The notes under the pieces were generated by a model that did not search any database, had not been told where the DNA came from, and was given only the letters and a program-made list of their open reading frames with translations. A program made the position numbers and the translations under genes. Below are positions 24,000 through 33,372 of a stretch of DNA of 64,000 bases, piece by piece. Origin of the DNA: Perognathus longimembris pacificus (lineage: Eukaryota > Chordata > Mammalia > Rodentia > Heteromyidae); assembly GCF_023159225.1 (NCBI RefSeq), contig NC_063161.1, positions 76,174,267 through 76,238,266 of the forward strand. The letters run 5' to 3'. Position 1 is the stretch's first letter. Each line of letters begins with the position of its first letter.

Positions 24000-25840
24000 G
24001 GAGTGAATGTATACCTGCTGTCCGTACAGATGTTGACCTTCTTGTCCTTTCCCAACATCAAAGCTTGGGTTAGGGCAATGAGCTCAGCCTTTTGTGCCAA
24101 GGTGCTCACTGGTAACGGCTTGGCCCAAATGACTTGGTCTCCTTCCACGACCGCACTCCTGCTAACCTCACTCCATCCATCGCATAGCTGCTTCCATCGG
24201 TGAACATGGTCTTTTCCGCACCAAGTAGCAGGACATCCGTGAGGTCTGGTCTAATACTGTGGACATTGAGTCAAAACCTCGGCACAATAGTACAGCACTG
24301 TCTGATCAGTAGCAGGTAGCAGGGTGGCAGGGATGAGGGTGTGGAAGCTCGGAAAGTCACTTTAGGCTGGTTGAGCAACAGAGCCTGGTACTGTATTAGC
24401 CTGGCGTTGGACATCCACCAGTCTGGGGGGCTTTGCAACAAGTTCTCAGCCGCATGGGGGGTAGTTACCATGAGGTCCTGCCCCAGTGTTAGCTTGTTAA
24501 GAGTCTGACTAGCTGAGCTGTTGCTGAAATTACCCTGAGGCAAGCAGGCCATCCTGACTAAATTGGGTCTAATTTCTTAGATAAGTAGTCCACTGGCCAA
24601 TACCAGGGTCCTAGCTTCTGAGTTAGCACACCTCTTCCTACCCCAGCTTTTTCATCCGTGAACAAGTGAAAAGGCTTGTGGATATCCAGAATGCCCAGGG
24701 CTGGGGCTAAAACTAGCTGCTTTTTAAAGGTCTGGAACACCCATTCCTCTTCCTCAGTCCATCTGATATTTTCTCCTGGTCCTTTGGTAATCTCATATAA
24801 GGGCCATGCTGCTTCAGCAAACCCCAAAATACAGAGTCTACAATACCCCCACAGTTCCCAGAATTCCCTTACTTGCTTCTTAGTCTTGGAAGTGGGGATC
24901 TGCATGATTGCTTGCTTCCTGGAGCTTGACAAAGTCCTGAGTCCCCCTTCCAGATCATACCTGAAATATGTGGCTCTCTTGGTGCAAAGCTGGGCCTTCT
25001 TCACCAAGACCCAGTAGCCGAGTTCCTGAAGCGTTTTGGGGAGTCCTTCAGTTGCAAGCAGGTCTCCTCTGTTTCTGCAGTTATCAAAAAATCATCCACA
25101 TATTGCAACAAGGAAACCTCGGGGAAGGAGAGTTGGTACTCAAGGAGGTCCGTGTGCAGTGCCTGGTCAAAGATAGTGGGGGAGTTTTTGAACCCTTGAG
25201 GCAGCCCGGTCCAGGTCAGTTGTCTTTGATATCCATCCTCCGGATCTGCCCACTTGAAGGCAAATAGGGGCTAACTGGCCTTCACCAGCAGGATGCTGAA
25301 GAAGGCGTCCTTCAGGTCTAGGACTATATATACCTGTTTCTTGGGGACAAGCATGCTGAGCTGAGTATATGGGTTAGGTACAGTTGGGTGAATGTCTTCA
25401 ACCCTCTTGTTTACTTCTCTCAAGTCTTGCACCGGCCTCTAGTCCCGTTTCTGCCTTCTTTACGGGGAGAAGTGGTGTATTCCAAGGCGACTGGCACGGG
25501 ACCAGTATCCCATTGGAGGTGGTTGATATGGACCCTGATCCCCTCTCTTGCTTCTGAGGTCATGGGGTACTGTCTCACTCTCATGGGTTCAACAGAAGCC
25601 CTCAGCTAGACCAGCACTGGACTCTGGTGGATAGCTAAGCCGGGGCGGGGGGGGGGGGGGGAGGCATTGGTTTCTGCCCACATTTGGGGAAATCTCTCTT
25701 GGAGCTCCTGGAGGAGTTTGAAAGGGTGACTGTTTTCATTGGTCTGGTGCAGAACATATTCCTGGGCTATTGGCAGTGATAGCTTTAGATTCTGGTCCTC
25801 CTGCGGGGGACTCAAGTCAATGTTAATCTGCACCGCCTCG
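24000..25840 (-). pseudogene. Proviral reverse transcriptase/RNase H, broken
   Basis: Minus-strand gammaretroviral pol. DLKDAFFSI lies near 25325-25290, the catalytic YVDD at 25102-25091 and the RNase H FTDGSS near 24206-24189. A premature TAG replaces the expected glutamine codon just after the DLKDAFF motif (complement of 25271-25273), and there are frame changes near 25030 and 24560. The YVDD box survives but the frame does not. Confidence 0.92.
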
Positions 25841-26058
25841 GGGCTGAGAATATGGCCTAGTGGCAAGAGTGCTTGCCTCGTATACATGAGGCCCTCCTGG
25901 GTTTAATTGCTCAGCACCACATATACAGAAAATGGCCAGAAGTGGCGCTGTGGCTCAAGTGGCAGAGTGCTAGCCTTGAGCAAAAAAGAAGCCAGGGACA
26001 GTGCTCAGGCCCTGAGTTCACAGCCTAGGACTGGCAAAAAAAAAAAAAAAAAAAAAAA
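25841..26058 (+). mobile_element. IDL-Geo-like SINE in provirus pro-pol
   Basis: Complete copy with target duplication aatctgcaccgcctc at both ends. Confidence 0.94.
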
Positions 26059-26059
26059 T

Positions 26060-26360
26060 CTGCACCGCCTCAAACTTGATTTGTGCTCCCAATTTGTGTA
26101 AATAATCCCCAACAGGGGGTATTGACACTCGCACATTACTAAAAAGGAATGGGTCACAGCTCCTCTGCCCAAGTCTACTGTCCAATTTGTAGTCCATCAA
26201 TAAGTTTTAGATCCTGTGGCCCCTCCTTGTACTTCCATTTTTTTTTTTTTTGGCCATTGGCCCTAAGGCCTGCCTTAAGACTGACATTTGTGCCCCGGTG
26301 CCCACTAAGAATTTGGTTTTCCCTCCACTTTTAGAGTTATCCTGGGCTCTGGGAGGGGAG
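26060..26360 (-). pseudogene. Proviral protease, active-site aspartate lost
   Basis: Minus-strand protease remnant with the flap and active-site region FLVGTGAQMSVL. Retroviral aspartic proteases need DTG or DSG. Here the first residue is glycine (complement of 26294-26302), so the enzyme would be inactive. A SINE lies just downstream. Confidence 0.85.
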
Positions 26361-26361
26361 A

Positions 26362-27128
26362 GCCCCAACCCCTTCAATCATCCAAGGTTCCCTTTCTTTG
26401 GACATTTTTCTTTCCAATGCCCTCTCTCCTTACAATAAGCACACTGAGCCTTCTCTAACTTCTGCATTCCTTTTCTGCTACTTCCTCTTTCCTGCTCTGG
26501 CCTCCTCTAATGGGGCGCAAAGCCCCCCCTTCCTTCTTTGTTCTTGAGAACAAAAATCTTAGCCAATCTCCTAACCTGTCTCATCTGTAGAATCCATTGT
26601 CAAAAACTTGGGATGCAATCTCCACTAACTCCGACAAATTCTTTCCTTCAAACCCTTTAATTTTCTGAATTTTATCTCTAACATCGGAGTTGCCTGCCCC
26701 ACAAATGCTACATTAATTGCTTTTCTGTTTTCCTCAGCCTCTGGATCTATAGTAGTATAAGTACAGTAAGCATCAAGAAGCCTTTCTAAAAAGGCTGCCG
26801 GGGACTCATCCATTTCCTGTTTAACTTCCCCTACCTTAGACAAACTGATTGGGTGCTTCCCAGTGGCCCAGAGACCCCCCAGAAGAATCTGGCGATAAAC
26901 CTTTAGCCACTCCCTTCCTGCCAACTAATTTGGATCCCAGTTTGGATTCCATGAGGGGAGGGCTTCCTCTATCTTGAGGGAGTCTTCTGATGGTCTGCTG
27001 TGGTGTCCCAGGACCAGCTTCTTGGCTTCCCAAAGAATCTGGCCTTTTTCTTCAGTGGTGAAGAGAACATCTAGGAGTTGCTGGACATCGGCCCAGGTGG
27101 GTGAGTGAGTCAGAAAAAGTCCAATCAC
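26362..27128 (-). pseudogene. Proviral gag (capsid and nucleocapsid), truncated
   Basis: Capsid residues run from WADVQQLLDVLFTTEEKG (about 27095) through ESPAAFLERLLDAY (about 26810). Nucleocapsid carries one intact zinc knuckle, CAYCKERGHWKEKC (26443-26402). Matrix, p12 and the first part of capsid are not recognisable in the roughly 600 bases up to the primer binding site, so gag is 5'-deleted. Frame changes are present. Confidence 0.88.
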
Positions 27129-27465
27129 AACGATAACAAGAAAAAGCAGAATTGAGAACAGGCACAGAGGAGAAGTTCCTCAGTGGATGCCGCTTGTCCC
27201 ATGTCTTCCTGTAAAGTAACTCCAATCACAATAGCAAGCAAAAGCAGAGAACAGACACGACCATACACAGCACAAGGAACAAGATCAAAATTCCTATTCT
27301 TTTGACAAAATTAATACACTTCTTTCCCTATGAGGACCTTCAGAAGGGGGTCAAGGTATCCCTTGACCACCCCGGCCGTAAAGAGCTGGGCTTCTGTCTC
27401 AGGCCCAGATAGTGCACTTTTCCAATACAGACACAGAAACAGAAACAGAAACAGAAACAGATTGG

Positions 27466-27653
27466 GGGCTGGGAATATGGCCTAGTGGCAAGAGTGCTAG
27501 CCTTGTATACATGAAGCCCTGGGTTCGATTCCCCAGCACCACATATATAGAAAATGGCCAGAAGTGGCGCTGTGGCTCAAGTGGCAGAGTGCTAGCCTTG
27601 AGCAAAAAGAAGCCAGGGACAGTGCTCAGGCCCTGAGTCCAAGGCCCAGGACT

Positions 27654-27687
<34 letters not shown>

Positions 27688-27690
27688 AGA
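27466..27690 (+). mobile_element. IDL-Geo-like SINE in provirus leader
   Basis: Complete copy with a tail of about 30 As. It inserted at a short (ACAGAA)n tract, with near-identical aacagaaacagattgg / aacagaaatagattgg flanks. Confidence 0.93.
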
Positions 27691-27761
27691 AATAGATTGG
27701 TCGACCAAGCTCAAACCTCTGGAGGTTTCTTTTCTTCACCCGGGCGGGCATCTTAGGACTC

Positions 27762-27779
27762 TTCCTGGCCAATGTACCA
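27762..27779 (-). other. Proviral primer binding site, tRNA-Gly type
   Basis: On the minus strand, three bases after the LTR end, TGGTACATTGGCCAGGAA differs at only two of 18 positions from the complement of the 3' end of tRNA-Gly(GCC). Both differences are G to A changes. This identifies the primer tRNA family. Confidence 0.82.
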
Positions 27780-27783
27780 GAAA

Positions 27784-28402
27784 TGATACCAGGTTTGAGG
27801 GTGGAGATTCCAAGTCACTCCAAGAGTCCCCCACTCAGAGACGGTCTCAAGCAAAAAGATGGACTCATTGGGGAAGCAAAAAGTGAACTGAATGGCCAGG
27901 GACACAGCACAGACTCGGGAGCTAAAACTGCAACCCCCAACAGTCCTCAAACTGGGGGTTATAAAGGTAAATCACAGCACAGATGTAGGGGTAGAGCAAG
28001 CAACAAACAAGTTAAGCAAGCCATTTACAGAAGCAGAATTTTGGGGTCAGGTTGACCTAATATTTAACTTCATTTTTTTTTTTTTTTTGGCCAGTCCTGG
28101 GGCTTGGACTCAGGGCCTGAGCACTGTCCCTGGCTTCTTTTTGCTCAAAGCTAGCATTCTGCCACTTGAGCCACAGCACCACTTCTGGCCACTTTCTGTA
28201 TATGTGGTGCTGGGGAATTGAACCCAGGGCCTCATGTATAGGAGGCAAGCACTCTTGCCACTAGGCCATATCCCCAGCCCCTATTTAACTTCATTTTAAC
28301 AATTGTACCATGTTTCCTTAATCAAGATGGAGTCCTCTCTACTCCCCCAGCATTTGCTACCATGTTTCCCTAATCAAGATGTAGTCAGCTCTACTTCCTA
28401 CA
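27784..28402 (-). mobile_element. 5' LTR of the provirus
   Basis: Pairs with 20395-20756. It contains a SINE (28073-28281) and an extra tandem copy of about 45 bases in U3 (28306-28350 and 28358-28401), present once in the other LTR. Confidence 0.88.
28073..28281 (-). mobile_element. IDL-Geo-like SINE in 5' LTR
   Basis: Reversed copy with target duplication tatttaacttcattt. Absent from the 3' LTR, so it inserted after integration. Confidence 0.93.
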
Positions 28403-28506
28403 ACATGGCTCAAGTGGTAGAGCGCTAGACTTGAGCACAGAGAGGCTCAAGGACAGCGCCCAGGTCCCCAGTTCAAGCCCCAGGATTGACAAAAAAAAAA
28501 AAAAGG

Positions 28507-28660
28507 TAGGCTGGAAATGTGGCTTACTGGTAGAGTGCTTGCCTAGCATGCATGAAGCCCTGAGTTTGATTCCTCAGGACAACATAAACAGAAAATGCCA
28601 GAAGTGGCACTCTGGCTCAAGTTGGTAGAGTGCTAGCCTTGAGCAAAAGCAGCTCCAGAA
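28507..28660 (+). mobile_element. IDL-Geo-like SINE, 3' truncated
   Basis: The ID monomer and half of Geo are present. The rest is replaced by the GGA array. Confidence 0.82.
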
Positions 28661-28663
28661 TAA

Positions 28664-28839
28664 GAAGAAGGAGGAGGAGGAGGAAGAGGAGGAGGAGGAG
28701 GAGGAGGAGGAGGAGGAGGAGGAGGAGGAGGAGGAGGAGGAGGAGGAGGAGGAGGAGGAGGAAGAGGAGGAGGAGGAGGAGGAGGAGGAGGAGGAGGAGG
28801 AGGAGGAGGAGGAGGAGGAGGAGGAAGAGGAGGAGGAGG
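28664..28839. repeat. (GGA)n trinucleotide array
   Basis: About 58 AGG/GGA units with a few GAA interruptions. The strand is purine-only, so triplex (H-DNA) formation is possible. The apparent poly-Arg frame is an artefact. Confidence 0.95.
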
Positions 28840-29067
28840 CTAATGGAGAGTTATAGAAGGGGTGTAACTGAAGAAGTATTTTGTTCCTGCTAATTAAAAT
28901 GTGACATGAACTTCCCTTTCTACAAGGAATGTATACTATACAAGATAGAATCTGTGCAGTGCCCTTCCTAGAAATTTATTGTGACCCTTGGCATTATCAT
29001 TCTTTGGGATCTAAAAGTTAACTTGTAACTTCACACAAAGGGAGGCCTCAATTAAAAGTCAATAGCA
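28840..29067. other. Unique intergenic sequence
   Basis: AT-moderate stretch with no recognisable feature. Confidence 0.4.
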
Positions 29068-29500
29068 GCCACAGCTGGTGTCTCACACCTGTAATCCTAA
29101 CTACTTGGAGGCTGAGATATAGAGGATAATGGTTTGAAGCCAGCTTTGGTAGAAAAGCTCTCTAAACTCCATCTTGTATCATGGCTCAAGTTGGCTGGTT
29201 TTGTTTGGTTTCATTTTTTGTTTTGTCCTTCTGATTCTGGGGCTAGAACTCAGAACTTCATGCTCTCCCTTGGGTTTTTCTGCTCAAAACTGACTGTACC
29301 ACTTAAGCCATACCTCCACTTCTGGCTTTTTGCTGGTTAATTGGAAATAAGAGTATTATGGACTTTTCTGCCTAGGCTGGCTTTGAGTCTTGATCTTCGG
29401 ACTTCAGCACTCTACATAGCAGTTCTGATTTTTGAGACAGGGTCTCTCTTTCTAGCCCAGGCTGGCCTCAAATGCAACACCTCCAGGCCCAGCTTTTACT
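29068..29500. mobile_element. B1-like (+) then B1-Geo-like (-) SINEs
   Basis: A forward B1-like half at 29068-29200 is followed by a reversed B1-Geo-like copy from 29218. That copy carries an extra reversed B1 unit (gagacagggtctctctttct) at its end. Confidence 0.7.
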
Positions 29501-29582
29501 GTTGCCTCTTAATGAGAGTTTGAGTGGAGCTTCCCATATGCAAATGTTTGTGGTCTAGTTGGACAAAAGTTATTTGAACTTA

Positions 29583-29585
<3 letters not shown>

Positions 29586-29627
<42 letters not shown>

Positions 29628-29715
29628 TCAGTCATGGGGCTTGTCCCATGGGTGCTGTCCCTGAGCTCTTTTGCTCAAGGATAGCACTGTACCACTTTGA
29701 GCCACAACTTCCACT
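29586..29715 (-). mobile_element. (GT)n and Geo monomer, reverse
   Basis: About 20 GT units (29586-29626) are followed by a reversed Geo monomer without a left half. Confidence 0.75.
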
Positions 29716-29784
29716 GAACTTATTCTTGCACACCTGTCTCTTCTATGGGCACCCTTCCACACCATCCCTTGTACACCAAGTCAT

Positions 29785-30180
29785 AAGCCAGGTCCTGGTT
29801 CTCCCTTGTAATCCTAGCTACTCAAGAAGGCTGAGATCCACAGGATCACAGTTCAAATCCAGCCTGTGTTGAAAAGTCCATGAGACACTTATCTCCAATC
29901 TATCAGCAAAAAGCCAAAAGTGTAAGTTCAGTGCTGGTAGCTCATGCGTGCCATCCTAGCTACTCAGGAGGCTGAGATCTGAGAATCTTGGTTCAAAGTT
30001 GGCTGTGCAGGAAAGTCCATGAGACCCTTATCTCCAATTGGAACCGCCCCTAAAAGAACAAAAAAGAAAAAAAAGAAAAAGCTGGAGTGGAGCTATAGCT
30101 CAAGTAGTAGAATGCTAGCCTTGAGCACAATAGCTTAGACAGTACCCAGGTTCTGAAGTTCAAGCCCCAGTAACTGAAGC
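29785..30180 (+). mobile_element. Two B1-Geo-like SINEs
   Basis: A 3'-truncated copy (29785-29920) is followed by a full copy (29925-30180) with an A-rich insertion near 30058-30080. Confidence 0.75.
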
Positions 30181-30699
30181 ACACACACTGAGGCTAAGGC
30201 CTCAGGGCTCCTCCAAGACAGTCCCTACCCAGCCTATCCCAGCATGTGGGCGTAGGTCAAAGGCCACTGGAGCCACCATACTTGAGATCACTTAAGGCCC
30301 AGCTCCTTACCCACACAACTCCCTGGTGGGTCTGTCCCTGCCAGGTGAAGGCTGGCTGCACCTGCCCTCCACACACAGGATCACAAAGGATTTTGTCCCA
30401 GGGCACTGGGGAGCTATAGATGCTGATAGGTTGAGACTCCAATGAGTCTCAATGCCAGGTGCAAGGGCAATGAAGGAGGTGTACCAGCCAAAGTACCAGA
30501 CCTCCCTGAGGCCCTGCTCAGACCCGCTGTGGCCCAGACCCCTGGGGGGTCTGTTTCCTGTACCCAGAGGGACACACCTAGAAGGACATTTGTACCCTCT
30601 ATACCTCAGCCTAAGAGAGAGAAAGCCACTTTAAGTTCCATTTGTGCATATAAATACACAAATATATAATATCTGACGACCATTGATTTAGTTTTTGGG
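30181..30699. other. Unique intergenic sequence
   Basis: About 520 bases with no repeat, exon or motif cluster that I recognise. Confidence 0.45.
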
Positions 30700-31432
30700 G
30701 GGGCTTTTTTTTTGTCTATTGTGGGACTTGAACTCTGGGCCTGGGCACTGTCCTTGAGCTCTTCAGCTCAAGGCTAGTGTTCTACCACATAAGCCACATC
30801 ACCACTTCCGGGACTTTCCTCCTTGGACTGGCTTTGAACCAAGATCCTCAGATCTCAGCCTCCAGAGTAGATAGGATTACAGGCATGAGCCACCAGCCCG
30901 AGCCACCAGCCCACAGCTTTATTTCACTTGTTTTTTTGTCCTCATGGGGCTTGAACTCAGGGCCTAGGCACTGTCGCTGAGCTCTTTTGCTCAAGGCTAG
31001 CACTCTACCACTTGAGCCACAGTGCCACTTGTCTGTTGGCTAATCAGAGTTAAAGAGTCTCACAGATTTTCCTGCCCAGGCTGGCTTTGAATGGTGATTC
31101 TCAGATCTCAGTCTCTTGAGTAGCTAGAATTACAGTTAGGATTACACCAGTGCTAAGCTTTCTATGACACCTTCCCCCCTCTCCTCACACCCCCCCCCCC
31201 CCCCGCAATCCTGGGATTTGATCTCAGGGCCTGGGCACTGTCCCTGAGATTTTTGCTCAAGGATAGCAAGGATAGTGTTCTACCACTTGAGCCACAGCTC
31301 CATTTCTAGCTGCTTTGTTTGCTAATTAGAGATAATGGACTTTTCCTGTCCAGGCTGGCCTTGAACCGTGATCCTCAGATCCCAGCCTCCTACGTAGCCA
31401 AGATTACAAGAGGGAGCCACTCGTGCCCGACT
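30700..31432 (-). mobile_element. Three tandem reversed B1-Geo-like SINEs
   Basis: Copies at about 30700-30910, 30932-31165 and 31183-31432, all reversed. The third starts after a poly-C run (31190-31204). Confidence 0.8.
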
Positions 31433-31520
31433 TTCCTCTTGCACTTTTGAACCCAACAGTCACCCCCAAAAGGGTTTCTAAATCGGGCACCCAAAGGGAC
31501 CTATTGCCAGGGCGAGTATT

Positions 31521-31537
31521 CAGCGCCACCTGGCGGC
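31521..31537 (-). promoter_or_regulatory. CTCF-like motif (minus orientation)
   Basis: The complement reads GCCGCCAGGTGGCGCTG, a strong match to the CTCF core. It lies in a short unique, CpG-containing island flanked by SINEs. Confidence 0.7.
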
Positions 31538-31757
31538 ATTTAGGAAGTCTGCAGCCCTACCGGGTGATGGCGGATGGTGGTGGGGTGTGTGGGTACAGAG
31601 GGCTTGGCTTGGGTGTGGGGCGCCCTTTCTCTCGCCTGTGTAGGAAGGAACGGGCCCAGAATGTCGATGGAGGGTAACTTTAGTCCCCGTAGCGTAGCAC
31701 TTGTGCCTTGTGCACCGCTTTCCTGAGGGCAAGTGGAGCTAGGCCCTGGCCTGGCCT

Positions 31758-31880
31758 GCATTAGTGCTCTATCACGGGAGCCACAGCTCCACCTGCGGCC
31801 TTTACGGTAGTTAACAGATTTCCTGGCTTCAAACCGTGATCCTCAGATCTCAGGCTCCTGTGAGCAGCAGGCGCCAGACT
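31758..31880 (-). mobile_element. B1-Geo-like SINE, reverse, partial
   Basis: Partial Geo (ctctatcacgggagccacag) and a partial B1-like half. Confidence 0.65.
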
Positions 31881-32856
31881 TGCAACCACTGTTTTTACTT
31901 AGAGGAAAACAGTTTATCGAACTGAGAACCAGTCCAGCTGTTCCCGCGGCCTACTGGGGCTCTGGGATTGAAATCAGAGCCAGATTCCACCGGCCCCCCA
32001 GGCCAGGCTGGGGAGGACACTCCACACTGGGCCCACGGCTGCACCCCCTACCCCACTGCAAAGCTGGGGCTGGAGGAGGAGCTGGACCTCGCGGGGGTGT
32101 GGCCTGGCTGTTGGCGGGCGTGGTCTTTGTAGGCCACGCCCCCATCGCGCGAACCTGGCAGGCATGCCCCCTCCTCTCTCAGGAATTCTGCCGAGGCACT
32201 TCACAGGCCACCACGAGGTCACAAAGTGACTGCTCCTAGGCTGCCAGGTCAGGTCAGGCCAGGCACATTCTGCCTCCCCGCCCCCCCCCCCCCCCCGTCA
32301 CCTATGGGCCATCCTCCCCACAGCCCCCTAGCCAGTGTCCCTGCTCCAGCGAGGGGGGCATTTGCGAGCCTGATGTATCTGCAGGGCAGGCATCTCGGAT
32401 GGAGAGAACTAGACTGGAGAAGATGTCCACATGCTAGCCCCGAGCGTCTACGTGTTTGCACGGTGCTAGTGGACAGAGGTGCTCCCCGACCCGGGTGGCC
32501 GTGTGCGGCGCTGGCCGGGCAGCGTAGGGGCATGGGCACACCCGCATTCCCCTGTTGACCCCCCTCGAGGAGATTCCAGAACCCTGGTTTTCCAGATCCT
32601 GACTCACGGGTGTGCGCTGGCTCTCTGGGCCCGCTTGCCGACTATAAACTACATTTCCCAGAGTTCCCCCCCCCCACACACACACACTAGCTTCCGGTAG
32701 CCTCGGCCAATGAAAGGCCCCAGGGCGCGACCCGTTTCCCCTTGCTCAGCGCCACTAGGAACGGTTAGTTCAGCAGAGTTCTCAGAATCTGAAGAACAAC
32801 AACAAAGCACAAGACACACAATAGAGTATCTACCATCCTTTTTGTTTTTCTTTTCC
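31881..32856. other. Unique CpG-containing island
   Basis: About 1 kb without SINEs, containing CpGs and a poly-C run (32281-32296). Frames up to 119 codons lack known domains. Confidence 0.5.
32640..32720. promoter_or_regulatory. ZNF143-like motif with nearby CCAAT
   Basis: ACTACATTTCCCAGAGTTC (from 32649) is close to the ZNF143/STAF promoter motif. A CCAAT (ggccaatgaaagg, about 32706-32711) and cttccggta lie 45-60 bases on. This combination is typical of CpG promoters. No transcript is evident. Confidence 0.45.
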
Positions 32857-33040
32857 TCAGTCGTGGGGCTTGGACTCAGGGCCTGGGCGCTGTCTCTCAG
32901 CTCTTTTTGCTCAAGGACAGCGCTCTACCTCTTGAGCCACAGCGCCACTTCCAGCTTTTTCTGTGTATGTGGTGCTGAGGAATCGAACCCAGGGCTTCAT
33001 GCGTTCGAGGCAGGCACTCTACCGCTAGGTCACATTCTAA
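32857..33040 (-). mobile_element. IDL-Geo-like SINE, reverse
   Basis: Older copy with several CpGs retained (gcgttcgaggcaggcactct). Confidence 0.83.
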
Positions 33041-33086
33041 TCTGATATTTCAAATCTGATATTTCAAATGCTTTTCTTTGTTGTTG

Positions 33087-33255
33087 TTGCCAGTTGTGAG
33101 GTTTGAACTCAGGGCCTGGGCGCCACTTCCCGGTTTCTGGTGGTTGGAGACAGCCTCATGGATTCTCCTGTCCATGCTGCCTTCACACAGCTGGCCTCTG
33201 ACCTCAGCCTCCCGAGCAGCTAGAATTACGGGCGTGAGTCTCCAACCCCCAGCTC
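33087..33255 (-). mobile_element. B1-Geo-like SINE, reverse, partial
   Basis: A short Geo (gtttgaactcagggcctggg) joins a B1-like end (gaattacgggcgtgagtctc). Confidence 0.75.
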
Positions 33256-33357
33256 CCAGTAGGGCTTGCGCGGGCGGGGGTGGGTGGGGTGGGGTGGGGG
33301 AGGGGGGAAGGGGAGGGAATCACAGGTCAACCTTGCTGGGCTTCGTGGCTGAGGCAT

Positions 33358-33372
33358 CCACTAGAGGGCACT
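33358..33372 (+). promoter_or_regulatory. CTCF-like motif (plus orientation)
   Basis: CCACTAGAGGGCACT matches the CTCF core consensus at every position. It lies 1.8 kb from the oppositely oriented motif at 31521-31537. Confidence 0.75.

Larger units (their letters stand above)
20395..28403 (-). mobile_element. Endogenous gammaretrovirus-like provirus, defective, reverse
   Basis: An 8-kb provirus on the minus strand with two LTRs, a tRNA-Gly-type primer binding site, truncated gag, protease, reverse transcriptase/RNase H and integrase. Gamma-like features are a single CCHC zinc knuckle in nucleocapsid, capsid residues such as ESPAAFLERL and WADVQQLL, and an integrase with a C-terminal WKGPY motif. 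No envelope frame is visible. Eight IDL-Geo-like SINE insertions or fragments interrupt it, and there are stops and frameshifts, so it cannot code for functional proteins. The flanks show a duplication-like cgtggc (20389-20394) and catggc (28404-28409). It interrupts a B1-Geo-like SINE. Confidence 0.93.
19746..28504 (+). mobile_element. One B1-Geo-like SINE split by an L1 and a provirus
   Basis: Three pieces of a single SINE lie in order: the first 28 bases (19746-19773), the B1-like body and Geo start (20265-20394), and the Geo remainder with A-tail (28404-28504). The first gap is an L1 with a 14-base target duplication. The second is an endogenous retrovirus. The SINE is therefore the oldest layer. 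Confidence 0.85.

Noticed and set aside
28630..28893. Poly-arginine frame
   Set aside because: Translation of the (GGA)n array.
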